A stretch of 64,000 nucleotides of DNA. Source: Blattamonas nauphoetae. Lineage: Eukaryota > Preaxostyla > Oxymonadida. A model generated the notes under the pieces. The model saw nothing but the letters and a program-made list of their open reading frames with translations. It was not told where the DNA came from and did not search any database. The stretch spans positions 248,001 through 312,000 of the forward strand of contig JARBJD010000058.1 of the NCBI GenBank assembly GCA_033064195.1, written 5' to 3'. Of this stretch, positions 21,088 through 33,016 are shown piece by piece. The position numbers and the translations under genes were made by a program. Positions within the stretch are counted from its first letter, which is position 1; the number at the start of each line of letters is the position of its first letter.

Positions 21088-23754
21088 ATGATGAGTGATT
21101 CGAAACTCACTAAACCAAAAAAGAAGCAGAAGAAACGTGTTCGATTTCGCGGGGAGACCCCGTATCTCTTCACATCAAAACACTCACTCCTTGTTTGCTC
21201 CTGAATTCATCGATTTTGTTCACTCTTTCTCGTAGGATGGCTTTCTCATCGTTCTTTTCGTATATATCTGGTCAACTGTGAGATACACTGAATCTTCATT
21301 CCGTAATATTCGTCGGGGACTCCTTGGGGCTGCATCTGTCTTTCTCTTGTCTCTCTGGTCACTCGACCCTTTTCGATCTCATGTTTTTGTCCGGCCTGGC
21401 CCATGGGTTTGGCGAGTCTTTGCTGGATTAGCCATGCTATATGTCATGATTCTCACATTCCTTCTTTATCAAAAAACTGAGGATACTCGACAATTCTTAC
21501 GGTTCATTGACGAGACTCTTACCTTTGACCCTCCTTATTCTGTAGAAATCGCGCGAGAGCATTTGTATTCGGGATTGTGTCTTGGTGATCTTGTTCGCCA
21601 TCCTCTCCAATGGATTCTTGAACGTGGTGTTCTTGAGAAAATTCTTCATTGGTTTATTGCGGCCTTTATTTTCAGAGATTACACTATCCTTTGGTGTGTT
21701 CATATGTTCCTGCGTTCATATCCTGTTAACTCCAATGATTTAGGACAATATTGGTTTTGGTAGAAGTCGTTAAGCTTCTACTGGAAGAACTTTTTTTGAT
21801 CGTCTTCGAACCGTATATTGAAAGGGTATGCCGATGAATTGTTTTCCTATCTTCTCAGGTTGTTGTAAATATCTTCATTTGTGGAGCTTTAGGAATCTAT
21901 CAAGGAATGCTCACGATCCGGAGATTCGCTATTCAGAGAATGGACTGGAGTGGAGAAAGTCATCCTGGTGGAAGCCTCTTATCAACTCCAAACACTAATT
22001 ACTCATATTTATCATCTGTTGATGGAGTATCTCAGTCGAGAGATTCTGGGATGGGCTCTCAAGCCCCACAACTTCACACTCCTTCTCCAGGGTTAGTAGT
22101 GTCGCCCTCCCCATACTTACTTCCGCAACATGTTTCCCTATCATCTCTCCATCATATTGATGATAGTGAATCATCAGATATGTACCCTGAAGAGATAGAT
22201 GACCAGAAAATATTGCAGAAACGCAAACTTCTGATTGAACGACGAAAAAAGATTGAACAAAGATGGAAAGCTGAAGCGAGTGAATGGATGAATGAAGATT
22301 TGGACGAGAGCGAAGAATCTTCTGTCCGTCAGGTCGACAGCGACACTGATGATCAACCTCGCGATTTTCCTCGAATCTCAGCTGCTCAGGTTGTCTCTTT
22401 TTTCAAAAGCATCTGGAGTCGGATCAAACGTGAAGCAGATTCAACTGATACGGAACAAAAATCGTCGTTGCCTGATGAATCATCTGAAATCACACAAAAT
22501 CATCCCCCAATCGTCAATCGGGAACCGCAAACTGGACGGGAATCATACTTCCAGCTGAATCGTCGCCTCTCGTCCAAGAATTCTCAGGATGGACCGAACG
22601 AGGCAAACCCGTTCCAGCCACAGGACCAACCTGTCAACCCTCAATCGCCGTCGTTCCTCCCCGACGGAATAACAAGGACAGACCTCCTTCCTTCCTTCCA
22701 TTCGCTCACTCCCTACCCTCAGCTTCCTCTCGCCATCCCTTCTGTGATCTCCTCAACGTCATCGTCCTCTGTCGGACACAATCCCAGTCCCTATCACACC
22801 TCGTCCGCCTCCCATCTCAACTTCCTCCCTCCTGCTGCCCCGCCCACTCGCAAGCTCACCCCGCCTCTTCTTACCACACATCGATTCCGTCCACAGAAGC
22901 AGCGGAAGCAGATCAACAACAGGAAAAGGAAGACAATGACACTCTCCCAATACAACGCCATCCTTCAGAGTCGATATCGCGTCCCGATTGGGTCGTCTGG
23001 TTCGGAGCAGGAAGGGGAATCGCCTCTCCCCGAAGAGAAGAGACTCCGAAATAAGCCCCTCGCTGGCTCATCCCCATACTCCGCAGACATCAAGATGGTG
23101 AGCGATGCAACGATCGAAACGGCAACGAAGGGACAGACCGACCAGGTCGACATCATCACCGGTCTCTCCAGTTCCCCCACATCCCATCATCCTTTCGCGT
23201 TCACAAGTCTCCGCACCAGATTCGTGCAGTGGCTGACGCCGTGGGAGTTGACTCAATATCGCTGGAATGTACACCACCAGCCACGCAAGATCTTCCACGT
23301 GACACTCATCATTGCGTACGGAGCACTCAACCTGGTCGTGCGGCAGATTCTCTCGCTCCTCGTCCCCATCAACTCGCACCATCCCATCATGATCGCCAGA
23401 GAGCTCCTCACACTCGTCATTGGCATGCCTGCTGTTGGTGAGATGTACAAATACTCCACCCACCAGTCTGCCTCTCCTTCTCCTCATTTTCCCTCTCCTT
23501 CAGGACATCCAACATCGGGTCTTTTGCGTGGATTTCGTTTATGGTCACTGCTCTCGAAGTTCTTCTCGCGCGCCTTTTCCTCCCCCCTTTGCGTTCACCT
23601 CTCCCTTGGTCCATCAGTCTGCTTCTTCTCCATCTCATTTCTCTCCTCAGCTGTCATTCTGGTGATTTTCTGTGTGTGCATCGGATTCTTCGGTGTCTAC
23701 CTTCACCAAAAACCCCCTTTTCTTCTGTTGAGCCGATTCACTTCGGCGCCCTAG
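21088..23754 (+). CDS. Phosphatidylserine synthase (PSS1/2 base-exchange family) homologue, catalytic motif degenerate
   Basis: Six exons (21088-21192, 21236-21705, 21744-21825, 21859-23465, 23504-23616, 23651-23754; introns 43, 38, 33, 38, 34 nt) join in phase into 826 residues. Family landmarks: RNIRRGLLGAASVFLL, FVRPGPWVWRVFAGLAMLY, YQKTEDTRQFLRFID, GALGIYQGMLTIRRF, then RFVQWLTPWELTQYRWNV, LTLVIGMPAVGEMYKY and IGSFAWISFMVTALEVLLARL. Between LGIYQGM and RFVQW lies a roughly 420-residue Ser/Pro-rich insertion absent from known PSS. The normally invariant PNFAECWWDxxxxD region reads LIVFEPYIERVVVN (residues 210-223): the essential Asn is Ile211, CWWD is PYIE, the second Asp is Asn223 and CN is CG. 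Glu199 and Glu214 remain. The fold and membrane spans seem kept; base-exchange activity is doubtful. It should sit in the ER membrane. Confidence 0.82.
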
Positions 23755-23873
23755 CAACTCCTCCAGAGTCTTTCCTCCGTTCTGTTCAGAATTGTCTTCT
23801 TTTCACTTCACGTATTCGACACTTAACAGAGTTTGTTTCATGCAAGACAGGAGTGAAGTGTTCCAAAGCAAGA

Positions 23874-25867
23874 TCAATCTTTCTTCCCTCTCAGCTCTTC
23901 CCACACCTTGTTCCTGTCCTTCACCTTCTCCGCCTGCCCTTGCCTCGATCGCTGGTACTCCAACTCCCTCTCTTTCCCTCTGCCTCCCTTCCTCCTCTCA
24001 TCAATCACCATCAACCCACCGTCGTCCCGCTGTCCTGTTCTGATCTCCATCGCCCTCTTTCCCAACTCCTCTGTTGTTTCATACAAATCAGACGTGTGCT
24101 TCTTAAACGTCAAACTCCGATGCAACCACGACATGTCATTCGCATCGAAGTCATCAGCGTCTTCAAGGTCCAAGAATCGGTTGATCTTCTCCATTTGCGA
24201 TATCTCTGCCGGTGATTCGTCAGTCTGAGGTTGCGGGCCTGGAGCAACCTGATGAGAGTCGTCCTCTCCAGAATCACTCTGGTTATCGTCGTAGTCTGCC
24301 AGAAGGCTCAGCGACGCAACTTTCTCCGAGTTTTTCCGCTGACCATCTCGCTCACTGTGTGTTCGTTTGTGCTTTTTGATTGGATCTGTCTCTTCTTCGC
24401 TCCCTCTTCCTTTCCAGATGGACTTTCCGAGAAGTGTGTCAAAACGGGAGAGAACATCAAGATTGGATCTTTGCTGCGTCTTGAGCAAGGTCTTCACAGC
24501 ACGATCTCGCTGTCTGAACAAAATTCAATTCAAAAGAAACAAACTGCTTCTGACTCCGCTCGTCCATGTTCCGATCCACCACATTCTCCGCCGCCCGAAA
24601 GAGCGCATTCAATTCTGCTCCGCCCCCTCCGAGCCCAGCATCGTCGCCTTCTCTCCCACTCCGCTTCTTAATTCGGAGCTTGTCCAGACCCACTTCCGCC
24701 TTTTTCTTTCCTGTCCGGACAAACCCTGTTTTGTACTCGTCGTTGATGGATGAGAGGATGTCCTCGTCGATTTGCGGCTTCTCTTTCGTCTTCCGGGCCT
24801 CTCCTCGAAGAGAGGCAAAGAGCGGCTGCTCCGCCAATGCCTGTTCTGCCTTTTCTGCGAGTGTCTCCTGCATCAGTTGGTCGTGCTTCGCTTTTTCCTC
24901 TCGCTCCAGAAACGGCTGATAAGCAACGATTGGCTTTGAATGTGCTGTTTCTGGCTCCTCATCGGCATGTCCTGTCTGCTGAACGAGATCAGTCCTGTCG
25001 TCCGTTGTGGTAGGCTTCACTTTTTCCTTATTTTTCCTCTTTTTCTTGTCCTTCTGCTTCTTTGGGTTTGTTGCTTCGAAAACAGACATCATTTTGAATG
25101 CTGTCCCGGGTGTATCGTCATCCTCATGTTCATCCTCGTCTCCAAATGAGAGGAATCTTTTGTCACGCACAGCAGGAACAGGCGGTGTTTTCTTGTTAAT
25201 CCCAAAACGGCTGCGATCCTGTTCGTTCAATTCATCGTCATTTGATTTGGATATTCTCACAATATCTGCCATGTCATCAAATGGATTTGCCAAGATGTCA
25301 GCCCTGGTCAATTTGGGTGGGTCATATGGTCGATCATCAGCATCCGTGTCAACTTCTCCAATTGCGACGACTGTATAAATCGTTTGAGGTGTTACTCGTC
25401 CAAAAATGGTATGTTTTTTGTTTAACCATTCGCATGGGGCAAGGGTAATGAAAAATTGGCTGCGGTTGTCATTTACATCTGGAATCCCGTTCTCATCTGT
25501 CGATGTGGCCATAGCAAGGATTCCACGGTGAGAAAAGCGCAATCTTTGATGAAGTTCAATTGGAAATGGCCCTCCATAGATTGATTCTCCACCATCTCCA
25601 ACTCCAGTGGGGTCTCCTCCTTGGATGCAGAAATCCTTGACAACTCGATGGAATATGGTGTCATCATAATATCCTGATGCACAGTGATGGAGGAAGTTCC
25701 TACACGCCTTAGGGCATTCCTTAGTCCAGAGTTCTATCTCGATTATTCCTTTAGATGTCTGGAATTGAACCTAATGTAACGAATAGTTGTGATGAGTTTT
25801 TGGTGATACATACAAAGAGACAAACCTGTGCAGTTGGTGTTGGCTCACTAAGTTGTACAACATCCAT
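23874..25867 (-). CDS. CWC27: CWC27-like spliceosomal cyclophilin
   Basis: Three exons (25867-25826, 25770-24545, 24513-23874; introns 55 and 31 nt) encode 635 residues. The N-terminal cyclophilin domain reads GIIEIELWTKECPKACRNFL, YYDDTIFHRVVKDFCIQGGD, GGESIYGGPF, SQFFITLAPCEWLNKKHTIF, closely parallel to human CWC27/SDCCAG10, including the region after the domain (EVDTDADDRPYDPPK, NPFDD). A charged, disordered middle and a Lys/Glu-rich C-terminal part (DDFDANDMSWLHRSLTF) follow. CWC27 joins activated spliceosomes. The plus strand over the same interval has open frames that are shadows. The gene lies 87 bp downstream of the zinc-protein gene's stop, same strand. Confidence 0.9.
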
Positions 25868-25954
25868 TCCTCCCTCTGCGGCTGAGTCAAAAACTGTGAG
25901 ACAATTATGGACCGAGACAAAATTATGAAGTAATTTGAAATGGAAAACATAAAT

Positions 25955-27958
25955 CTATTGGAGTTGGGGAAGCTTCCCCAGCTCACGTAGATCAGTTTGA
26001 TTTAGTGCAGCAAGATGTTCTGTTAGACATTCATTCCGACTTTTTCTGGCTCCAGAACGACGAGCCTTCCCTTCAATACCTGCAGCAACTTTAGCATCTT
26101 CCTCCATCTGTGCTTGAATTGCTTTGAAGACATCATCTGCAGGGGCTAAAAAGGAATAGAGGCGACAAAGTTTCAGACGTTTCCACAGTGCAACTTTAAC
26201 TGAAGCGATCTTTGCAAATGTGGCCAGGAATTGAGGATTGAAGTCTCCTTCAGCTTTGATGCCACGAGCTCCGAAAACCTTTACCACGACTCGTCCCATT
26301 CGATAGATGAATGAATACGATGTTGTCGAAACGTTGTCTGTTTGTGTTGAGTTTACGCCCTGAGACATCACAAAAACAGAAGCTCAAATGAATAAAAGCA
26401 GACACCGACGCACTGGCAATCAGTTCCAATCGATGGAGCTCCACGAACTTTCTTCTGCTTCTCAGAAATGGTATTCCAACTTTCCTTCAAAAACTGTTTG
26501 GCCCCTTGCTCTGTCATAAAGACCCATCTCACGTCCTCGCCAGATGAAAGAAAAGAGAAAGGATACGATGAAGCGCTGCATGATTAGATTGGGCGTCCCC
26601 ATCCACGTAACCTGGCCACGATGGAGGATCCCAAGCTGTCGCATCCTCGGGTTCCCGGTGCAGCAGCTGCAGAAAATGTGTCGAGCTAAACGATCATCTC
26701 GAATTAGCTGAGATCCGTCTGGAAGTGAATTCTGGTCCAAATAGAGTGGGAGAAAATGCTGCTGAAGGACATCAGCTGGGCCGGTAGGAGGTGGAATAAG
26801 GGAGCACAAAAATGATACTGGATGAGAAAACGCAGCTAAGGGGGATTAAGTGGAGGAAATGTCAGACTTGGTCTTAAAGAAATGAATTGTTTCTGTGGTT
26901 CTTTATCGCCCTCCTCGTCATACATGACTTTAGGAACCATCTCCTTCCGTTTTTCGAGGTCGTCCTCCTTCCAGAACTCTTGGACCTCCCCCTTGCACTT
27001 CGCCATCCCTCGATTGTAGTGAGCCTCCAGTGTCCATCGCAGAAAGCACAATCGAAAATAACTTGACGAAAACACTCCGTACATCAGATTGGGGTCCATT
27101 TCCTCAATGAAGTTGAAGCACATGATCGCTCGTGTCAGGAACGCAAACCCTTCTTCGTAGAGAGCCCCGTTCCCAATCAAGCTCTGGCCCTGGATTGAGA
27201 CTTCATCCACTTCTCTGATCACTGCAAAGGCAGCTGCCCATCTTGGGAGAAGGTGGACATCTCCCATATCCACGATGTTTCGGAATCCGATGTCGAGCTT
27301 GACACGCATGGGTGCAGATAGGGGTCCAATTGGGGCTTTACAATGATAACACGAACCCTACAGAATCAGAGAAAGAAGGGCAATCAACTGCCAAAGAGGA
27401 TACGAGATTAAGAGGACTTGGAGCTTGTTGATCTTTCCCCACATGAAATGAACTTGGGCCTTTGATTGATGTACATTTTTCGCACGTATAATGATGGCAA
27501 GCCCAACAGATTTGGAGATGCCAATTGATCGGCTGGCCTGGAAAAGGGTTTTGGATGGTCTCTTTGCACACAGGACACACGAGATTATCGGCAAGAGTTG
27601 TCGTAAGAACGATGGTTTCTTCATCTTTGTTCAAAATGTCCAGTAAATCGTGTTCACAGGTTGCTGGTGCTTCTGATGGAAAGTTGCCGTGGAGAAGATC
27701 TCCTGGGAGGTAGTGTGTCTCGAAATGAGTCGTGGAATCACTTGTCTTCGATGAAAGTTCAGACATTTTAATGATCGCTGGGACTAGTCGTTTGTTATTC
27801 ATTTCATTCAACGGATCCCTCCATTCTGCAACAGAAAGTGGTTGATCATATCGATGGAGCCTTAGCGGATAAGGAAGGAACGATGGATACCAATCGCGTG
27901 CTTGGAACACGTCAAAGAAGTTGTTGAATCGGTTTTCTAATGGAGCTAGATCATTCAT
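25955..27958 (-). CDS. Unrecognised protein with a two-part zinc-binding module
   Basis: Five exons (27958-27404, 27357-26868, 26817-26567, 26493-26410, 26359-25955; introns 46, 50, 73 and 50 nt) join in phase into 594 residues. Residues about 130-200 carry CPVC, then WHLQICWACHHYTCEKC, and after the first intron CYHCKAPIG: eight or more Cys/His in pairs, a plausible RING- or MYND-like cross-brace. The rest is helical (LLPRWAAAFAVIREVDEVS, GFAFLTRAIMCFNFIEEMD), resembling helical-repeat proteins. The C-terminus is basic and charged. A 21-nt in-frame GT-AG segment (KLCRLYSFLAP region, about 26140-26160) could be a further intron. I know no family with this layout, so no function is assigned. 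Confidence 0.75.
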
Positions 27959-28238
27959 GCAGGAGCCTCCAAATCACTGTTCGATCAGACCATCAGTCAA
28001 TTCGATCGAGAGTGAAAACACGAAATCGACTAATCACTTCTTTACAATTGTTCTATTTCGAAGAACGACAGGGAAAACAGGCCTAACTCCTGTGAGGTGA
28101 GTCATGGAGTTCTTGCATTTGTTTTCAAAGATAAATAACGGTAACAAGCTCATGTGATGGATAATCGAGTTCACATCATCAACGCTTGAAGAAAAACTGT
28201 GATTTGGGACGAAAAAACAAAAAAAAGCTTATGCACTG

Positions 28239-31200
28239 CTAGTAGTATTCCTCCTCCTCGGAATTCTGGTCCATTTCCTTCTTGTTGTTGTTGGAGGCTT
28301 CCTCACTGCTGCTGCTGCTTTTGCTGCTGCTCTTGTCGCTACTAGCCGAGTCGGAATCATCGGAATCGTCAGAGTCATCGGAATCATCGCTGTCGTCGTC
28401 AGAGTCGGAGTTTTCTGAGTCTCCGTTCAGAATGGCCTTGTCCTTCTTCCGCTCTGCTTTGCCGTACTTCGGCCAGTGTGTTCTTCCAATCGACGAGAAG
28501 ATGACATACGGGATGTTGATTACCAAACAAATCACGGTCATCCCAAACAGGCCGATGAAGACACCGCTCAAGTCGATGGCGAAGAGGTCGATGAAAGAGA
28601 AGAGGAGAGCGGAGAGGGAGTCGTACGTGAAGTAAGTGTCAATGACCTCTTTCAGTGTCTTCTCTGTCTCTTCATTGGCAGATGGATCCGCAGAGAGAGC
28701 GCTCTTGAGTTCGTCCACGAGCATGTTGATCATTTCGTCACCAAATGATATCCCCATCCCTCCCATCAGATCTCCCAGTGATGGGAGGACACCAGAGATC
28801 AGACTTCCGAGAGTGTCGATGACAAAATCGGTTACGCTGAAAGAAGCGTCGGAATCGTCTGGAGTTTTTCCGAGCAGGAAGTAACCAAGGATATCTGCGA
28901 TACTGTCAAAGTCGAGACTCGACAGTATGGCCATAAAATCCATTCCCTGTTGACCCCCTGGACCGTCTGGTGGATATGGTGGATCTGATGGATCTCCCCA
29001 TTCTGATTCCTGGTTCCGTTTTGACTTCAACCCCGCATCAAGAGTTACAAACATGGAGTTGGACGCTTTCATGGCTGGTTCCTCAGATGTTGGGAAGATC
29101 ATTTCGACAAGTGAGCTCAAGAACTCGCCATCGCAGAGAAGTGCGAGCAGGCCAGTTGAGTCTCCTTCTTTCTCTGAGACGACATAAACTGCTCTTTGGA
29201 GTTCGATGAGGATCGCTGCGAAGAGTCCAAAAATGACGAGGAGGAAGCCAATGGTGATGAGGTGGCAGAACTGACGGCAATTGACGCAACACGAACAGAT
29301 CGAATTGGCACAGAAGAAACTGAGGATGACATCGAGCACAACAAAGAGGGCGAGAACGATGAACAGAGACCCAAGCAAGTATCCGCAGATATTGATTATC
29401 AACCCGACGTCGAAAGGGAGGCTGATGCCCAGAGCGTTGGACTCTTCGGTGGGGTCTGATGGTTCCTGTGGTTGTGATGGTTCCGATGTTCCGTTAGCAT
29501 TCATGCTCAGAAGGCCGCGTATTTCTTCGAGAAACTCCATGACCATTGTCCCGTAACTAGCCATTTTTTCTTTGTCCGGGATCATTTCCAACATAGATTC
29601 GAGCTGTTCTCTTAGATTTATTTCTCCTTCTCCTCCTTCTCCTCCTCCTCCTTCTCCTTCTTCTTCAGTCGGATTCAGTAATGATTTCATTTTTGTGTCC
29701 ATTAGGCTTTGGATCTCTTCGGAATCAAAGTTGAGTGAGCCTTTAATCTCATCGGCAAGAGCTTTGGGATTGACGCTTGTCTTTAGGTTGTTTGAAGCAC
29801 CGCTCATTGAACGAGCGGATTCGTAGAGAGAATCAAGATTTGTGTTCAATTTGAAACGTTTACCGCCGTTCCCAATCTCTTCCTGATCCTCTCCTTGATG
29901 TTTACCGACAATGATCTGAAAGTAATCATGTTGGTCTATCTCCTGCCAATAGATGCGATCGCCTTCCAAGATGAGAATATCTTGACATAGAAATCTCAAG
30001 ACGGTGTTCAAGAAATCTGGGAGTCCCGTTAAGTCCGCTTTGAGTTTTTGGTTTGTCTGTAAATCGGTGAGACTTGTTTCTTCGCCTTCATACTGGATTT
30101 GTTGCCCCATAACTTGGTTATCGATTTCTGAAGTTTTGAGTTCGGCCATAACGGGCCCTGATATGATTTGTGACAGGTCGAAGATAGGGTTGCCTGGCTC
30201 AAATTTGATGTATTTATCGATCTCGTCCGTTAGAGGCTTTGTTGCATCGGTGATTGACTTTGTGAATGACGTAGGATCCAAAGGGGATGGTTGAAATGAC
30301 TTTGCATTATGTTTATCGGCAAGGGCTTGCATGTGAGAAATGAGTTCGTAGTTGATCACGTTCGTGTTTTCATATGTTATATCCCGCAATTCAAATGTTG
30401 GCGGAGAATTTTCGATTGTTTGATACGTAATTTTGATTTCAAGGGTAGCAAGATAGTCCCTAAGTGATTGTTCGGTGTTGCTTGTTGGTGGGTAGGGTGC
30501 GTTGAAATCTTCTTCTAAATCTGTTCCAGGAAAATTTGTGGTGAGGCCTGTAACAACATCAGTAAGTGCATTTTCCAGAGCTGTGGGAATTGCTGTTTTG
30601 AGATTCTCGATTGTTTGGGATAAACCTTTGATGAGTGTTGAGTCTGGACCAGTGAAAATTCCCAACAGTCCGCTTAACAATGATGATATTGTACCGTTCA
30701 CGGTTTCACGAAGATCTGGGAGATCATTGATGGCACTGGATGCAAAAACTGCTGTGGAGTTCAGAATTGTCACAGTTTTTGGGATAATGGTAGGCAACGT
30801 GAAGAAGGCTACTGCTCCAACGATGTATCCAAAACTACGCAATAAAATGAATTGATACACAGAAGACATACACAAGCAGAACCCCCAAAAGAGCGAAGGT
30901 GATTCTCGTGCACCATTTACAGCAGGGCTTGGAGCCTTTTTTGAGTGTCCAGCATCCACAAGTGAGACACGGCTTTCTGGTGCGACAGCATTTGCAACAG
31001 CAGCCGCAGCATTTGGCGCAGCATTGGAAACATTGGGCACAACACCAAACACACCCATAGATGAGGGTGATGAGCCAAAAAACGAATGCGATTGCCCATC
31101 CACATGCAACAGACTGGAAGGGGAAAAGACAGAGAAGAATCGACATATGAGAAGAACGATGGGCAGACAATTCCAAAACCGATGGCGCGGTTAAGAATGG

Positions 31201-31722
31201 ATTTCGAATCGAATCCGACGTTGGGGATGAAGTAGCCGTCCAAGAAAGACGAGATGGGGAGATTGGTTTTGTTGAGGTAAGAAAGAAGAGAGGCGGAAGT
31301 TGTGAAGTGGTTTGATAGTGGAGTGATTGGCGAATTTTGAGTGAGAGTCGCTAAATAAGTTGGCTCCTCGGGATCCTCCTGTATTGGCTCTTCTGGATCG
31401 GTTTCGCTTGAAGCGATGTCTGAGAGCAGTCCAAGTAAGAAGTTTGTCAAGGACGAGGCTCCTTTATAGTCTGTCAGAAATGTCGTATTGTCTGATCCAA
31501 TTCCTCGAAAAATTGAATACATCGCTCCGCCAACCGAGGAAAGAAAGTCCCCTTTGCTATATCCTGAAAAAATAGGTGAATCAGTAATTGTAAACGGTCT
31601 GTTCCGAATGTCTTTGGGAGATTAGATAGCCATGGCAATTCATCCTTTTTATCCTCAGTATCGGTTGCATAAAGTGGTTGAAAAAGGACGACGGAAAAAG
31701 TTTGGAAAAGAAGCAGGAGCAT
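28239..31722 (-). CDS. Prominin-like pentaspan membrane glycoprotein
   Basis: Four exons (31722-31596, 31563-31169, 31113-30872, 30834-28239; introns 32, 55 and 37 nt) give 1119 residues in phase. A signal peptide (MLLLLFQTFSVVLFQPLYA) leads to a luminal segment, membrane span 1 near 175-197, a Cys-rich loop (CCAQCFQCCAKCCGCCCKCC), span 2 near 240-270, a large luminal domain, span 3 near 730, a second Cys-rich loop (FFCANSICSCCVNC), span 4 near 780-800, another luminal domain and span 5 near 1010-1040. The cytoplasmic tail is Ser/Asp-repeat rich and ends EEEEYY. This topology, including Cys-rich short loops after spans 1 and 3, is that of prominins, which mark curved plasma membrane protrusions and ciliary membrane. 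Sequence identity to prominin is not demonstrable by eye, so the call rests on architecture. Confidence 0.6.
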
Positions 31723-32051
31723 TAGCCTCTTTCAGAGAAAGGGGATGAGATGAGAAAAATTGATCAAGGCCATTTTTTACAATACAGAATAAACAAATCA
31801 ATTCGAAGCTGAATCCAGAAGCGAAATACATTGGGAGATGTTCTGAAACAGAGGAGAACAGTGTATGATGGAATTTATTGTGATCGTTCGAACGGATTGA
31901 GGTCGAACGAAACCTAACTTTTTCTTTGTCGTGGGATGATCACTGTATTGTGGTCAAGTCTCGCCAAACATGCCGGTCAGATCTCCAATGCTGCTTCACG
32001 GGCAATCGGGTGATGAATCAACTGGATTTGTAACAATCAGGCCCTCATCGA
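31723..32051. other. Intergenic, no gene seen
   Basis: 329 bp between the prominin-like start and the small duplicated gene. No motif; likely a divergent upstream region. Confidence 0.5.
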
Positions 32052-32484
32052 ATGATCTCTGAATCAGGCCCTTTTCCACCCATATCCAAGGCAGATCCAA
32101 CCACTGTCCTGACCATATTTCGTGTTTGTGTGATCGATTTACCAAAATCTAATCATCGTCTTGTTCTTTCTAAGCAAGCTCCTAAATCGTTCACAGAGAT
32201 TATAAACGGCATCTCATTGACTTTCAAGGTGTGAGGATCTCCATTCATTCCACCTTTCGTTTTCACTTTTTCGCCTGATTTTAATCTCCGTTTATTCGCA
32301 TCGTTCACCTTTTCGATGATGGTTTTCTTCAATCACTGTCCATTTTTCCCTCAATTTTCCATTTTCATTCTTGAATTCTCTCTTTTAGAGTAAGTTTGTG
32401 AAAGAGTGCTCTACTTCGATTAAAAAACAGAAATTACATCTACAGATCGCCAAGCGTCCTCGCAAAATGGTTAGGAAACACTGA
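32052..32484 (+). CDS. Small two-exon gene, left member of an inverted duplicate
   Basis: Exon 1 (32052-32228, starting MISESGPFPPISKADPTT) and exon 2 (32389-32484, ending KRPRKMVRKH) join across a 160-nt phase-0 intron into 91 residues. The segment HRLVLSKQAPKSFTEIINGI loosely resembles the core of a doublecortin domain (VLLNKRTxxSFExLLxDI), but the domain would be incomplete. The C-terminus is strongly basic. Exon 1 and almost the whole intron are repeated in inverted orientation at 32696-32986. I do not recognise a family with confidence. Splice signals GT and TCTCTTTTAG are good. Confidence 0.4.
32090..32380 (+). repeat. Left arm of 291-bp inverted repeat
   Basis: Pairs with 32696-32986 read in reverse complement. 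By eye there are about 12-14 mismatches and no gaps (about 95% identity). The arms begin near GGCAGATCCAACCAC and end at CTTGAATTCTC; the spacer is 315 bp. The arm covers most of exon 1 and nearly all the intron of the small gene. Confidence 0.9.
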
Positions 32485-32695
32485 AGAGTTTTTAAGGAGA
32501 CTATGACTCATGGATGTGATCGGTCGAGATGTGGTTCAGATTGCTGAAATGTCTCTGAGGACATGGACGGAAAGAAGAGTTAGAAAGAATGGGATGTTAT
32601 GTTGGTAATCAGAGAAAGCGTGAGAATGGCAAGGGAAGTCATATTGAGGAGAGAGAATCGGATCAAAGATGACTTGCTATGATTGGACGAAAAAT

Positions 32696-32986
32696 GAGAA
32701 TTCAAGAATGAAAATGGAAAATTGAGGGAAAAATGGACAGTTATTGAAGAAAACCATAATGGAAAAGGTGAACGATGCGAATAAACGGAGATTGAAATCA
32801 GGCGAAAAAGTGAAAACGAAAGGTGGAATGAATGGAGATCCTCACACCTTGAAAGTCAATGAGATGCCGTTTATAATCTCTGTGAACGATTTAGGAGCTT
32901 GCTTAGAAAGAACAAGACGATGATTAGATCTTGGCGAATCGATCAAAAAAATACGAAATATGGTCGGGACAGTGGTTGGATCTGCC
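32696..32986 (-). repeat. Right arm of 291-bp inverted repeat
   Basis: Same length as the left arm. On the minus strand it is open for the duplicated exon, preceded by ATG at 33018-33016 (MTDIVETDMGRADPTT) that overlaps the TAF10 start codon region on the other strand. A possible continuation exon follows an AG near 32675 and is open for about 49 codons, unlike exon 2 of the left copy. Confidence 0.85.
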
Positions 32987-33016
32987 CTGCCCATATCCGT
33001 CTCGACGATATCAGTC

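Noticed and set aside
27361-27624. Alternative minus-strand frame inside the zinc-protein gene
   Set aside because: Out of frame with the Cys/His ligands and without continuity to neighbouring exons; a shadow.
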